Origin: Iodobacter sp.
GTDB lineage: Bacteria > Pseudomonadota > Gammaproteobacteria > Burkholderiales > Chitinibacteraceae
Reading direction: 5' to 3'
NCBI RefSeq assembly: GCF_025352645.1
Contig: NZ_JANXSO010000069.1
Location: 1 to 57,463 of the forward strand
DNA: 57,463 nt
The first letter of the stretch is position 1. Each line of letters opens with the position of its first letter. The notes under the pieces were generated by a model. It saw only the letters and a program-made list of their open reading frames with translations. It made no database searches and was not told where the DNA came from. A program made the position numbers and the translations under genes. Positions 20,001-27,951 of the stretch are shown piece after piece.

Positions 20001-20092
20001 TTGTAGTCCCGATTTTGTACGCTTATTTAGATGGCTGGGCGGTAAAGCGCAAGGCGCGCAAGGCTTTGAAATTGGCTCTGGCAACGAATTAA
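17003..20092 (+). CDS. RND efflux permease (HAE1-type)
   Basis: The 1029-aa inner-membrane protein has the RND layout: helix 1 after MWITKVSIKHPVFATMVM, a large periplasmic loop, helices 2-6, a second loop, then helices 8-12. The proton-relay Asp pair is present in GLLIDDAIVVREN at about residue 400, and GxxxNAILLVDFA is seen near 930. It exports drugs or other hydrophobic compounds using the proton gradient. GAAAGAAG lies upstream of the ATG at 17003; a longer frame to 16931 adds 24 implausible residues. The adaptor follows 15 bases downstream, the reverse of the usual adaptor-permease order, and no outer-membrane factor or local repressor is seen. Confidence 0.93.
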   Translation: MWITKVSIKHPVFATMVMLALLVLGLASYGLLPVERMPPVASPQVFIQLSYPGASPEAIENDLIKPLEEQINTVNGVKHIWATAREGSAFMQVEFRMDANSAGGLQEIRDKVALIKPNFPKEAKDPLVLKSDISGESEPVMQLALRSGTLSLRELSMLSEQMVVKRLRTAPGVGSINSNGLVNRQIQLRLRRDALNSYGLGVDQVMNAVREANQDVPAGRIVNGNNEQLVRLEGKIKDPKQFGKIIIARQANTPIYLEQVADVVDGEQENTSISRLDGQSVISLDVFPIQGANIVELGEGVKSAVEKMKASLPAGAELTVVQANSDDIKRALSDTKATILEGGILTTLIVFMFLHSWRSTVITALTLPISVVATFVAVHAFGFSLNMLTLMALSLSIGLLIDDAIVVRENIVRHLGMGKDHIRAAHEGTDEICLAVMATTFAIVAVFVPVAFMHGIIGQFFFQFGITVTVAVLVSLFVSFTLDPMLSSIWHDPEGDRFKNWPRLGRFMAAFERQIEKLHHIYGRFLAWSLVKRKTVLAGATLAFIASLFLLPFIGTEFEPKVDNGVLRLQLNTPIGSSLNYTDAKTKQIETALKSFKEVRSIQSAVGVQNSKNMAEITLKLVDRKQRRSQDDIEKEIRKVVGRVAGVELSVGGWKPIFITVFGPDPSQLTQITSDLMKKIAKIPSVVDLESSEKAFTPTLAIKIDNEAASDLGLNNAQIGSALRALISGETISHWLASDGQNYDVVVQLAESDRRTASDLGDLYLTSSKTNSDGSPLRVSLRQVATLENSSSSQQLKRLDMQRRVSLYANVQGRPSGTVSNEVQALLDKTELPPGYHFGTGGQQAEMQEAFAAFLGAIGLAVIFIYFVLASQFGSFLQPLAIMASLPFSLTGALLALFLTGTTINLFSMIGFMMLLGLAVKNAILLVDFANSAKRAGQSAKDALLEAGQVRLRPILMTTAAMIFGMLPMAIGLGEGGETQAAMGRSIIGGVISSTVLTLIVVPILYAYLDGWAVKRKARKALKLALATN

Positions 20093-20107
20093 TCAGGAAT
20101 AAATGCG

Positions 20108-21226
20108 ATGACTATGTTTAAGAAAAAAACGATTGGCCTAGCGCTGCTGTTTATTGCATTGGCAGCGGGGGGTGTGGCTTTTACCCAAGGCAAGGGTAAG
20201 CCTGAAAAAAAAGAAGAAGCGCCGCGTAAATTAGAATTTGCCGCCGCCGATTTAGCCGTGGCTACGTTGCGCCCCTTGGATCAATCCATCTCGATTAGTG
20301 GTGCTTTGCAGGCGGTAAACCATGCGGCTTTGCGCTCTAAAGTATCGGCTCAGGTGGATAGCGTGCTGGTGCGTGAAGGCGAAGAAGTGAAAGCGGGCCA
20401 AGTGCTGGCGCGCTTTGATGCTAGCAATATTATTGCCCAGTTGAACGAGCGGCAAAGCAATCTAGATATGGCGAAGGCCGAGCTGGCGCTGGCAGAAAAA
20501 ACCCACGGCAAAAACCAAGCCTTACAAAAACAGGGCTTTATTTCTGGCAATGCCTTTGATAGTAGCTCTAGCAGCCTGACTGTTAGCCAAGCTAAGTTAA
20601 AAGCGATTCAAGCGCAGGTGGCGGTGGCTAAAAACGCCATGGATGATATGGTGCTGCGTGCGCCGATTGCTGGGCAGATCAGCAAGCGCTTTATTCAGCC
20701 TGGTGAAAAAGTCGATCAAAACTCCGAGTTATTTAATATCGTCGACGTATCCGCTATGGAGCTACAAGTGGCCGTGCCCGCCAATCAAATTGCCAATGTG
20801 GCCGCTGGCCAGCAGGCTGCGTTTCAGGTGGATGGCTTTGGTAGCAAGGCATTTAGCGGCACGGTACAACGCATCAATCCCGAAGTAGAAAAAAACTCCC
20901 GTGCTATTACCGTGTTTTTAGCGGTTAAAAACCCCGGTGGCACATTGCGTGGCGGCATGTTTGCCAAAGGCCAGCTGGCCCTTGGCGTATCGCAGCCAAA
21001 ACTCACCATCCCAAGCGGCGCAGTGCTTGGTGGCAGCACCGATCCTTACGTCTATTGGCTAGAGAACGGCAAAATTGCCCAAAGCAAAGTAAAACTAGGC
21101 AGCAGTGACGAGCGCAGCGGCCTTACCGAAATCACCTCCGGCATCGCCGCAGGCACTAAAGTGCTGGCAAGGAAAATGGACGGGATTAAGACTGGAATGG
21201 TGGCCACTGCGGCATCGGGGGGCTAA
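20108..21226 (+). CDS. RND efflux periplasmic adaptor (membrane fusion protein)
   Basis: The 372-aa protein has an N-terminal membrane segment (about 8-26) and a Lys/Glu-rich linker. A split biotinyl-lipoyl domain follows, with RSKVSAQVDSVLVREGEEVK at about 78-97 and APIAGQISKRF near 190. A coiled-coil hairpin of about 110-180 lies between the two halves. Beta-barrel and membrane-proximal domains end the protein. It joins the RND permease to an outer-membrane channel encoded elsewhere. The gene shares an operon with the permease and ends before a terminator at 21279-21319. Confidence 0.92.
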   Translation: MTMFKKKTIGLALLFIALAAGGVAFTQGKGKPEKKEEAPRKLEFAAADLAVATLRPLDQSISISGALQAVNHAALRSKVSAQVDSVLVREGEEVKAGQVLARFDASNIIAQLNERQSNLDMAKAELALAEKTHGKNQALQKQGFISGNAFDSSSSSLTVSQAKLKAIQAQVAVAKNAMDDMVLRAPIAGQISKRFIQPGEKVDQNSELFNIVDVSAMELQVAVPANQIANVAAGQQAAFQVDGFGSKAFSGTVQRINPEVEKNSRAITVFLAVKNPGGTLRGGMFAKGQLALGVSQPKLTIPSGAVLGGSTDPYVYWLENGKIAQSKVKLGSSDERSGLTEITSGIAAGTKVLARKMDGIKTGMVATAASGG

Positions 21227-21278
21227 GTTTTGCGGCGTGGGTAAGATAAAGTATTTTGCCCAGCGTACAGATAGCTGG

Positions 21279-21319
21279 AATGGCCCATTGCTTTTCAATA
21301 AAGCAATGGGCCATTTTTT
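21279..21319 (+). terminator. Terminator of the RND operon
   Basis: AATGGCCCATTGCTTT and its perfect inverse AAAGCAATGGGCCATT are separated by five bases and followed by a T run. It lies 53 bases past the adaptor stop. Confidence 0.93.
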
Positions 21320-21348
21320 ATGGAATTACGATGTGTGGATCTTAGGGA

Positions 21349-21362
21349 GGGCACTCGTGCCC
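21349..21362. repeat. Short palindrome at the end of creD
   Basis: GGGCACTCGTGCCC is preceded by TTAGGGA and followed by ACGCGG, recalling the TAGGG/CCCTA palindromes elsewhere in the window. It lies 19 bases beyond the creD stop and might cap its transcript. Confidence 0.4.
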
Positions 21363-21380
21363 ACGCGGCTATCCCCCTGT

Positions 21381-22784
21381 TTACTCGCTTACTGCTCGCA
21401 AATTAAGCGCTTGCCAGTCTGTTTTACGGGTTAGCACCATCACGCAGCTCAGCAGGCCAAATAGGGTTAGGCTGCCCATTAATAGCGCCATATCTTCTGA
21501 TTGCAAGATGCCGTACAAGAGGCCATAGAGGGCGGTGAGAATGATGGCGAAACCTGCGCCGCGCTGCCATGCTGCCAGTACAAAGCTTACGTAATAGCCG
21601 AGCAGTGCAGTGGATGCGGCGGCGGCAGCCCAATAGGCTTTGGCAAAGCCTAAATGCTCGGATAGCGATAGAGTCAGTAGAAAAAACAGTGCTAATGCCG
21701 CGCCAACTAGGGCGTATTGCACTGGGTGAATTTCGATTCGTTTTAGTACCGACATCAAAAACACCGCGCCAAAAATCACTAGTACAAATAACTCGGCATA
21801 TTTGATGGTGCGCTCGTTAAGGGCGTATCTATCAACGGGGTCAACCAAGCGTAAGCCCAGAGATGCACTTGGGCAATCGGATTTAACGCAGTTGCCACCG
21901 GTAGCCAACTGGCTGGTTTGCCAGCGCGCGCTAAAGCCTTGAGCAGTAACGCTGCGCTCGACTGGGGCAAAGTTGCCGCTAAAGCTGGGGTGGGGCCAGT
22001 TGCCTGCCAGCGCGACGTGGCTTTCTTTGCCGATTGGCTCGATCAGTAACTGCGTTGTGCCGCTGAGCTTTAGATTCAGTTTAAAATCCAGCGATTGCGC
22101 ACCGGCAGGCAAGCTGACCATGGCGTGTACTCCACCGCCTAAGCTATTGCTTGCTGCAGGAGCGGCGGCTACCGTGCGCTCTTCCCCCGAAGTGGCTTCG
22201 GCGACCACACTTGGCGTGCTGACTTCTTGCAAGGTGCCAGGTTCAAAATTTAATGAATCAGCCGCCAGCGTGCCGCCCATATTCTGTATGCCGCGCACAT
22301 CAGAAAGGCTAAGTACGATATAGGGCTTGCCCCAGCGGCTGCTGATTTTCTCGCGCGTGGAGCTGGGCTGTTGTTCGTAATGGCTAAGCACAGGCAGAGC
22401 AAAGCGCCCTGATAAGATTAGATCGCTGCGGTAAATAGGCGCTTCAAAAATTCCACGCTTAAGTTTCTCTACCGCTAATTGCCCATTGGCTGAAAATTGC
22501 TCGGGGCGCAGGATGATATTGCGGCGACTGCTGCTTTCTTCCCAAGCGCTGACTTTCCCCTGTGGGGTTTGTTGCTCGGTCAGTTTGCTGATGGTTTCAG
22601 TTAAAGGCAGCACCAGAAAAGGCCCTTTCACGGTTTGTTCCCCAGCACTGAATTGGGCGATCTCTTGGCGAACTTCTTGCGCACGCTGCTGCCGCTCAAA
22701 CACCATATGCCTGACCAAGTTTAGAATAAATAACATGCCTATCAGCAGCAGCACGCTGGTGAAAAACTTCCACTTAAGTTTCAT
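21381..22784 (-). CDS. creD: CreD-family inner-membrane protein
   Basis: The 467-aa protein starts MKLKWKFFTSVLLL at 22784, with AAGGGGAAGG just upstream. A first transmembrane helix (about 7-25) is followed by a large periplasmic domain to about 310. Five or six C-terminal helices then run from about 320 to 455. CreD is the classic output of the CreBC two-component system and affects envelope integrity and colicin or beta-lactam responses; its biochemical role is unknown. It is separated from creC by 321 bases of repeat and promoter DNA, so it probably has its own promoter with a CreB-like site at 22852-22867. Confidence 0.92.
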   Translation of the reverse strand: MKLKWKFFTSVLLLIGMLFILNLVRHMVFERQQRAQEVRQEIAQFSAGEQTVKGPFLVLPLTETISKLTEQQTPQGKVSAWEESSSRRNIILRPEQFSANGQLAVEKLKRGIFEAPIYRSDLILSGRFALPVLSHYEQQPSSTREKISSRWGKPYIVLSLSDVRGIQNMGGTLAADSLNFEPGTLQEVSTPSVVAEATSGEERTVAAAPAASNSLGGGVHAMVSLPAGAQSLDFKLNLKLSGTTQLLIEPIGKESHVALAGNWPHPSFSGNFAPVERSVTAQGFSARWQTSQLATGGNCVKSDCPSASLGLRLVDPVDRYALNERTIKYAELFVLVIFGAVFLMSVLKRIEIHPVQYALVGAALALFFLLTLSLSEHLGFAKAYWAAAAASTALLGYYVSFVLAAWQRGAGFAIILTALYGLLYGILQSEDMALLMGSLTLFGLLSCVMVLTRKTDWQALNLRAVSE

Positions 22785-22851
22785 GACCTTCCCCTTGTGT
22801 ATGCGATGGGTGCATTGTGCAAGGCGGGTGTGGAGGGAGAATGAGTGGAAT

Positions 22852-22867
22852 GTGGAGATTGTGTGGA
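22852..22867 (-). promoter_or_regulatory. Candidate CreB-binding tag upstream of creD
   Basis: Read on the creD strand this is TCCAC-ACAATC-TCCAC, the spacing of the described Cre/Blr tag TTCAC-N6-TTCAC with T to C at position two of both halves. Further TCCAC units lie at 22845-22849 and 22830-22834, so the creD leader has four. It is 68 bases before the creD start. The match is by eye. Confidence 0.45.
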
Positions 22868-22883
22868 GATGGGGCGTTGTGCA

Positions 22884-23086
22884 GAAAAACCCAAATCTTG
22901 AACCACAGAGGGCACAGAGAACATGGAGTTTCATAGAGAGAAACGAGGCTTGATCGGTTCAAGCAGGGGCGGTTGGGCTGATAAGGCGCTAGCCCTACCT
23001 ACTAACTAGGATGTTTAATCCAAACAGTATGATCACTATATTGCTCCGTGGAATTTCGTGCCCTTTGGGATCGAAGTGGTTCAACC
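22884..23086. repeat. Degenerate copy of the CCACGGAG inverted repeat
   Basis: The left arm contains AACCCAAATCTTGAACCAC, the same 19 bases as the element at 11616, followed by AGAGGGCACAGAG. The right arm (23041-23086) has GCTCCGTGG and GTGGTTCAA in inverse orientation. The element splits creC from creD. The interior includes GGCGCTAGCCCTACCTAC, close to the TAGGG/CCCTA family. Confidence 0.65.
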
Positions 23087-23105
23087 GTGAGTTTTTATTG
23101 ATGAT

Positions 23106-24539
23106 CTAATCCAATGGCAAACAAACTCTTGCCACCACGCCTCCCTCCGCATGATTCGCCAAGCTCACACTTCCACCATGCAATTCCAGCATGGTGCGGG
23201 TCAGTGCCAGCCCCAGACCGGTGCTTTTTTGGCCGGTGGCGGGGCGGGGTAGGGAGTAGAAGCGCTCGAATAGGCGGGTGAGGGCGTAATCGGGGATGGG
23301 TTCGCCTTGGTTGTGGATAGCAATTTGCAAGCTTTGCACTGCTATCGTTAGCTCAATATGGATCTGGCCCTGCTCAGGGGTGAAGTCTAGTGCGTTTTGC
23401 AGCAGGTTTCTGATGGCTTGGGTGAGTAAAAAGGCTTCGCCGTGGATGATGGTGCTGGGCCATGGTGCGTGCAGTATTTGCCGTGTACCGGCTTGTGGGC
23501 TAAGTGCATTGATCACTTCGTCTAGCAGCTTGGCGATATCTACTGGCTCGGTATCTTTAAGGCCGTGCCTTGCTTCCAGTGTGGCTAATTGCAGCAGGCG
23601 GTCAACAATTTGCTGCATGCGCGCGGTTTCCTGGCGGATATGGCCGGTAAAACGGCTGTGATCACTTGCTTTGAGCGTTAAACCTTCTTCAAATAGGATT
23701 TCAGCTGCGCCGCGTATGCCCGCCAGTGGCGATTTCAGCTCGTGGGTTAGCCCGTGCACATAGTTTTCCACATAGGCTTTGCCCTCTAGCCGTTCGCGCA
23801 TATTGCCCAGTGCGGCGGCCAGCGTGGTGAGCTCTCGGTTGGCGGTAAAGTGCGGCACGGCCACGGCTTGCCCCGCGCTCACTGCTCGTGCAAAGGTGGT
23901 GAGTTTGCTGATGCCGTGGCTTAGCCACCATGAAAATAGCCCACCAATAAATAGCCCGATGGCCAGTAGAATCAGGCCGGCTCGCCAGAGTTTATTTTCG
24001 CTGCGTTCAATAAATGGCTGCATGGCCCAGTTGGGGCGGGCCACGGTGAGTACGCCAACAATTTCTTTGCCCTTGGTAATGGGGGCGGCAACGTGCATCA
24101 CGGTGGTAGATTCATCGTAGCGATCCATCGGCGAGCTGCGCGCGCCATACTGGCCGCGCAGGGTGAGGTAAACATCGCGCCACTGGCTATAGTCTTGGCC
24201 GACAGCTTGGCCGGTTGAATCGAGTATCACCTTGCCCTTGGCATCGGTGATATACACGCGCAAAAAGGTTTTATCCCTCGCTACGCCCCATACTTTGGCT
24301 TGCGGGTTTCTTTCTGCAAATAGTTTGATGGCTCTGGCAAAACGGCCATCGTCTAGCCGTCCTGCCACAAAATCGGGCTGCACCAATTCAGCTAATAAAT
24401 TAGCCGTGTCTACCAGTACTTCTTCGCTGGATTGGCGCACTGCGGGTTTGATCTCATCGCCAACCAGTTTGAGTAAAAAAGCCGCCAGCAGGCCAACCAG
24501 TAAAAAATAGCCTAAAAATATCCGCAGCGAAAAACGCAT
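23106..24539 (-). CDS. creC: Sensor histidine kinase CreC
   Basis: The 477-aa kinase has a transmembrane helix at about 7-25, a periplasmic sensor region to about 183 and a second helix at about 186-206. A HAMP segment follows. The HisKA motif LTHELKSPLAGIRG has His267 as the phosphorylation site. The ATPase domain shows NLLQNALDFTPEQG (N box) and STGLGLALT (G box). It phosphorylates CreB. Its ATG shares one base with the creB stop (TAATG), so the two are co-translated. Length and architecture match E. coli CreC (474 aa). Confidence 0.93.
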   Translation of the reverse strand: MRFSLRIFLGYFLLVGLLAAFLLKLVGDEIKPAVRQSSEEVLVDTANLLAELVQPDFVAGRLDDGRFARAIKLFAERNPQAKVWGVARDKTFLRVYITDAKGKVILDSTGQAVGQDYSQWRDVYLTLRGQYGARSSPMDRYDESTTVMHVAAPITKGKEIVGVLTVARPNWAMQPFIERSENKLWRAGLILLAIGLFIGGLFSWWLSHGISKLTTFARAVSAGQAVAVPHFTANRELTTLAAALGNMRERLEGKAYVENYVHGLTHELKSPLAGIRGAAEILFEEGLTLKASDHSRFTGHIRQETARMQQIVDRLLQLATLEARHGLKDTEPVDIAKLLDEVINALSPQAGTRQILHAPWPSTIIHGEAFLLTQAIRNLLQNALDFTPEQGQIHIELTIAVQSLQIAIHNQGEPIPDYALTRLFERFYSLPRPATGQKSTGLGLALTRTMLELHGGSVSLANHAEGGVVARVCLPLD

Positions 24540-25231
24540 TAAATCTGCTCCAGCGCATAGCCAAAGCCACGGTGGGTGGCGATGGGGTCTAGGTCTGGCC
24601 GTACTAGGCGTAATTTGGCACGCAGGCTTTTGATATGGCTGTCTATGGTGCGCTCAAAGCTATCTTCGGCGGCTTCCCCAAGCGCATCCAGCAATTGGGC
24701 GCGGCTGAATACTTGGCCGGGGTGGGCTAGCAAGGTAATCAGTAGGCGATATTCCGAGGGGGTGAGAGTTAAATAATGGCCCGCGTATTGCATACGGCGA
24801 GCCTGCGCTTCGTGCTGAAATAGGCTGCTGCTGATGGCGGGGTGGCTATAGCTGGCATCAACTTTGGGGCTGCTGCGTTTTAAAATGGCTTTTACCCGGG
24901 CGGCAACTTCACGCGGGCTAAAGGGCTTGAGCACATAATCATCCGCGCCGAGTTCCAACCCTAAAATTCGGTCGAATTCCTCGCTTCTGGCGGTAAGCAG
25001 TAGTACCGGTAGATCGCTGTGGCGGCGCAGGCGTTTGAGTACTTCTAGCCCGCTATCGTCGGGCAGGCCGATATCTAGAATGAGCAAATCGGGCCGCTGC
25101 GCCTTGATGGCTGCTTCGCCATCCCTTGCCAGCAAATAGCTGCTGACAGCAAAACCCTCGCGTTCTAGCGCAAAGCGTAGCGTATCGGCGATGGCGGGTT
25201 CGTCTTCTATTAATACGATGGCGGCGCTCAT
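24539..25231 (-). CDS. creB: Response regulator CreB (OmpR/PhoB type)
   Basis: From the ATG at 25231 the protein has 230 residues. A receiver domain carries acidic EDE at 9-11, phospho-acceptor Asp53 in LILDIGLPDDSG, and the conserved Lys in YVLKPFSPRE at about 104. A winged-helix DNA-binding domain of about 130-230 contains TPSEYRLLITLLAHPGQVFS. The frame continues to 25321 without similarity, so the shorter start is used. creA, present upstream in enterobacteria, is absent; a patatin gene is divergent instead. Confidence 0.93.
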   Translation of the reverse strand: MSAAIVLIEDEPAIADTLRFALEREGFAVSSYLLARDGEAAIKAQRPDLLILDIGLPDDSGLEVLKRLRRHSDLPVLLLTARSEEFDRILGLELGADDYVLKPFSPREVAARVKAILKRSSPKVDASYSHPAISSSLFQHEAQARRMQYAGHYLTLTPSEYRLLITLLAHPGQVFSRAQLLDALGEAAEDSFERTIDSHIKSLRAKLRLVRPDLDPIATHRGFGYALEQI

Positions 25232-25304
25232 TGCTGGCCTTATCTGAAGTAATGCCTTTGATTGTAAGCGACTTTCTACCCTTTGTGCTTCGCCAATAGC
25301 TGCT

Positions 25305-25321
25305 ATGCTGCATTGCAGCAT
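25305..25321. promoter_or_regulatory. Dyad between creB and the patatin gene
   Basis: ATGCTGCA-T-TGCAGCAT is a perfect 17-base palindrome in the 154-base divergent spacer, about equally far from both starts. It could be an operator acting on either gene or an RNA hairpin in the creB leader. No regulator is identified. Confidence 0.4.
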
Positions 25322-25385
25322 CAGGTTTTAACAATGCTCCGTTAGGCTGCTTGTTTATTCTTGTGCATTCTTGTGAGGGCTGACC

Positions 25386-26369
25386 ATGACTAAGAATTTG
25401 CGAACGATTAATCTTGCTTTGCAAGGCGGTGGCGCGCATGGGGCATTTACTTGGGGTGTGTTGGATGCCTTGCTAGAAGATGGCCGCTTGCAGTTTGAAG
25501 GCGTCAGCGGCACGAGCGCAGGAGCAATGAATGCGATTGTGCTGGCACAGGGCTTGATGGATGGTGGGCCAGCAGGGGCTAGACTGGCGTTAGAGAAATT
25601 TTGGCTAGCGCTTGCTAGTAGCATGCCTGCTGATATGGGATCGGGCGACAGTACGTCGGTGAGTAAAATAATGCAGCATTGGACGCGTTATTTATCCCCC
25701 AGCCAAATGAATCCTTTTGATTTAAACCCGTTGCGTGATTTGGTCTGTCAGCAAATTGATTTTGAGGCATTGCAAAAGCATAGCCCAGTTAAATTATTTA
25801 TTGCCACGACTCATGCTAATTCAGGAAAATTAAGGATTTTTACTAATCCAGAAATGACGGCGGAGGTGGTTTTAGCTTCGGCGTGCTTGCCCACTCTATA
25901 TCGCAGTGTAACGATTGATAACGAGCCTTATTGGGATGGAGCATATTCGGCTAATCCGGCAATCTTTCCTTTATTTGATTACTGCGATGCTTGCGATATT
26001 TTGCTGGTGCTATTGCAGCCGCTTAATTTAAACCCTACACCGGATTCGGCCAGAGAAATTCAAAGCAGAATTTTAGATATTACGTTTCAATCTGGATTTT
26101 TACGAGAAATGCAGATGTTTACACGGCTTAAAGCGCGCCGGCCCTTATTTGTTTGGTCAAAATTAGATCGGCATATTGCGCGTACCCATTTTCATTTGAT
26201 TGAAGCAGAAATGGGGCAGTTTAATGCGGAGTCAAAATTAGCGGTTAATCTAAAGTTTTTTGCCACTTTAAAAGAAATGGGGCGTGAAGCGGGGAAAAAA
26301 TGGCTGGCGGGCCATTATGCTGATTTAGGCCGCTCATCTAGCGTGGATTTAGCAGAAGTATTTGCTTAA
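25386..26369 (+). CDS. Patatin-like phospholipase
   Basis: The 327-aa protein has all patatin hallmarks. The oxyanion loop is LQGGGAHGAF (residues 13-22), the nucleophile elbow is GTSAG (about 42-46) with Ser44, and the catalytic Asp is in DGAYSANP (about 183-190). Family members hydrolyse acyl groups from phospholipids or similar lipids through a Ser-Asp dyad. No signal peptide is seen, so it is probably cytoplasmic or membrane-associated. It is close in layout to patatins found beside PHA and lipid genes, but its neighbour here is creB, divergent. Substrate unknown. Confidence 0.9.
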   Translation: MTKNLRTINLALQGGGAHGAFTWGVLDALLEDGRLQFEGVSGTSAGAMNAIVLAQGLMDGGPAGARLALEKFWLALASSMPADMGSGDSTSVSKIMQHWTRYLSPSQMNPFDLNPLRDLVCQQIDFEALQKHSPVKLFIATTHANSGKLRIFTNPEMTAEVVLASACLPTLYRSVTIDNEPYWDGAYSANPAIFPLFDYCDACDILLVLLQPLNLNPTPDSAREIQSRILDITFQSGFLREMQMFTRLKARRPLFVWSKLDRHIARTHFHLIEAEMGQFNAESKLAVNLKFFATLKEMGREAGKKWLAGHYADLGRSSSVDLAEVFA

Positions 26370-26570
26370 GTTGTGGCGGCTTGCGCAGTGCAGTTTGCCA
26401 TGCAATAAAGTGTAATAGATTGAGATTTAAGTCGATTTTTGTCAGTTTTTTTGGTTTTCTAACCATCATCTGCCGCATTTTGCCGTTTATGTGTTTATTT
26501 TTTAAAGTGATCTCGTTAAAAAACGCTTTGATCCTGCATAATGAAGGCTACTTAAACAAACAAAAGGATA

Positions 26571-26588
26571 GGAGCTTCTTGAAGCTCC
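26571..26588 (+). promoter_or_regulatory. Hairpin holding the Shine-Dalgarno bases of the CorC/HlyC-type gene
   Basis: GGAGCTT-CTTG-AAGCTCC lies four bases before the ATG at 26593. The only good SD candidates are AAGGAT just upstream and the GGAG inside the 5' arm. When folded, the stem either hides GGAG or brings AAGGA close to the start codon. The sequence shows the dyad; control by it is inference. Confidence 0.4.
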
Positions 26589-26592
26589 TGAT

Positions 26593-27897
26593 ATGGGCAG
26601 TAGTATTTTATTGATTGTAGTTGCGTTGCTGTTGGTTCTTCTCAATGGTTTTTTTGTGGCGGCAGAGTTTGGCTTAGTTAAATTACGCTCAACTCGGGTG
26701 CATGCCATCGCTAAAACAATGGGCTGGCGCGGGCAGATTTTAGTCAAGGTGCATAGTAATCTTGATGCTTATCTTTCTGCTTGTCAGCTTGGTATTACCC
26801 TCGCATCCCTTGGACTTGGTTGGATTGGCGAGCCTGCATTTGTCAGCCTATTGCAGCCCTTATTGGCTTCGGTGGGGATTGTGAATGAGGCCTTGATTCA
26901 CTCCATCTCGTTTGCCTTCGCATTTTTTATTATTTCTTATTTGCATATCGTGGTGGGCGAGCTTGCTCCCAAATCCATGGCGATTCGTATGCCAGATAAG
27001 GTCAGTATTTGGACTGCCATCCCGCTGTATTGTTTTTATTGGCTGATGTATCCGGCAATCTGGATGCTGAACCACAGTGCCAACTGGGTGCTGCGTAAGC
27101 TGGGTCTAGATATTGCGGATGATCACGATAGCCATTATTCCGCTGAAGAGCTGAAGCTCATTTTACGTACCTCGCAATCTGATGAGCAGTATAGCGAAGA
27201 TGATTGGCGTGTCTTGGCGCAGGCATTGGATTTCCGTGATTTAGAAGTCGCAGATTTAATGCATCCTTTTAATGAGGCGGTGGCTTTGCAGGCGAGTGCA
27301 GATATTGAAACGCATTTAGATTTATTGGTAAAACACCGCTACAGCCGCTATCCCCTGTTGAATGAGGCGGGGCAGGTACAATCGGTATTGCACTTAAAAG
27401 ATGTGTTTTTTGCGATGCGTAAAGGCGAGTTGCCTACTCATTTAGATAAATTAGCCCGCCCTGTGCTTACCGTATCTCCGCGTATGTCGGTATCTGAGCT
27501 GTTTAAACGCTTTCAGCACGGCACGCCGCATTTTGCTGTGGTGGCCTATAAGGACGGCCAGCCGCTGGGCTTTATTACGCTGGATAATTTGCTGGGTGCT
27601 TTGGTGGGTGAGATTGGCGATGAATTCCGCCAGCCACAAAATGAATGGTCCAAGCTCGACGATGGCTCTTTAATTGGTAAGGGTAGCTTGAATATCTTTA
27701 CCCTAGAGCGTGCATTGGGGATTGATATTGAGGAAACCGAGGCGGATTCAGTGGGCGGCTTGATTATGCAGCAGCTCGGTGATTTACCCACGGAAGGCCA
27801 GCGTATTCGTTTTGAGCACTTTGATGCCGTGGTTAAAAAGATGAATGGACCAAGAATTGTGCTGCTGCGAATTTACCCGCATGAGTTGGTGAGTTAA
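26593..27897 (+). CDS. CorC/HlyC-family (CNNM-type) membrane protein with CBS pair
   Basis: The 434-aa protein starts with three to four hydrophobic helices in a DUF21 domain (about 1-190), including NGFFVAAEFGLVKLRSTR and ELAPKSMAI. Two CBS domains follow at about 205-330, then a CorC/HlyC transporter-associated domain at about 345-430 containing DSVGGLIMQQLG. Such proteins are linked to magnesium or other cation transport at the inner membrane; the hemolysin label is historical. A hairpin precedes the start codon. Confidence 0.92.
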   Translation: MGSSILLIVVALLLVLLNGFFVAAEFGLVKLRSTRVHAIAKTMGWRGQILVKVHSNLDAYLSACQLGITLASLGLGWIGEPAFVSLLQPLLASVGIVNEALIHSISFAFAFFIISYLHIVVGELAPKSMAIRMPDKVSIWTAIPLYCFYWLMYPAIWMLNHSANWVLRKLGLDIADDHDSHYSAEELKLILRTSQSDEQYSEDDWRVLAQALDFRDLEVADLMHPFNEAVALQASADIETHLDLLVKHRYSRYPLLNEAGQVQSVLHLKDVFFAMRKGELPTHLDKLARPVLTVSPRMSVSELFKRFQHGTPHFAVVAYKDGQPLGFITLDNLLGALVGEIGDEFRQPQNEWSKLDDGSLIGKGSLNIFTLERALGIDIEETEADSVGGLIMQQLGDLPTEGQRIRFEHFDAVVKKMNGPRIVLLRIYPHELVS

Positions 27898-27951
27898 TCG
27901 CTAAGAAATACGATGGTTACCTTGTTTTAGCTCATCAATAGGCACCCATAA

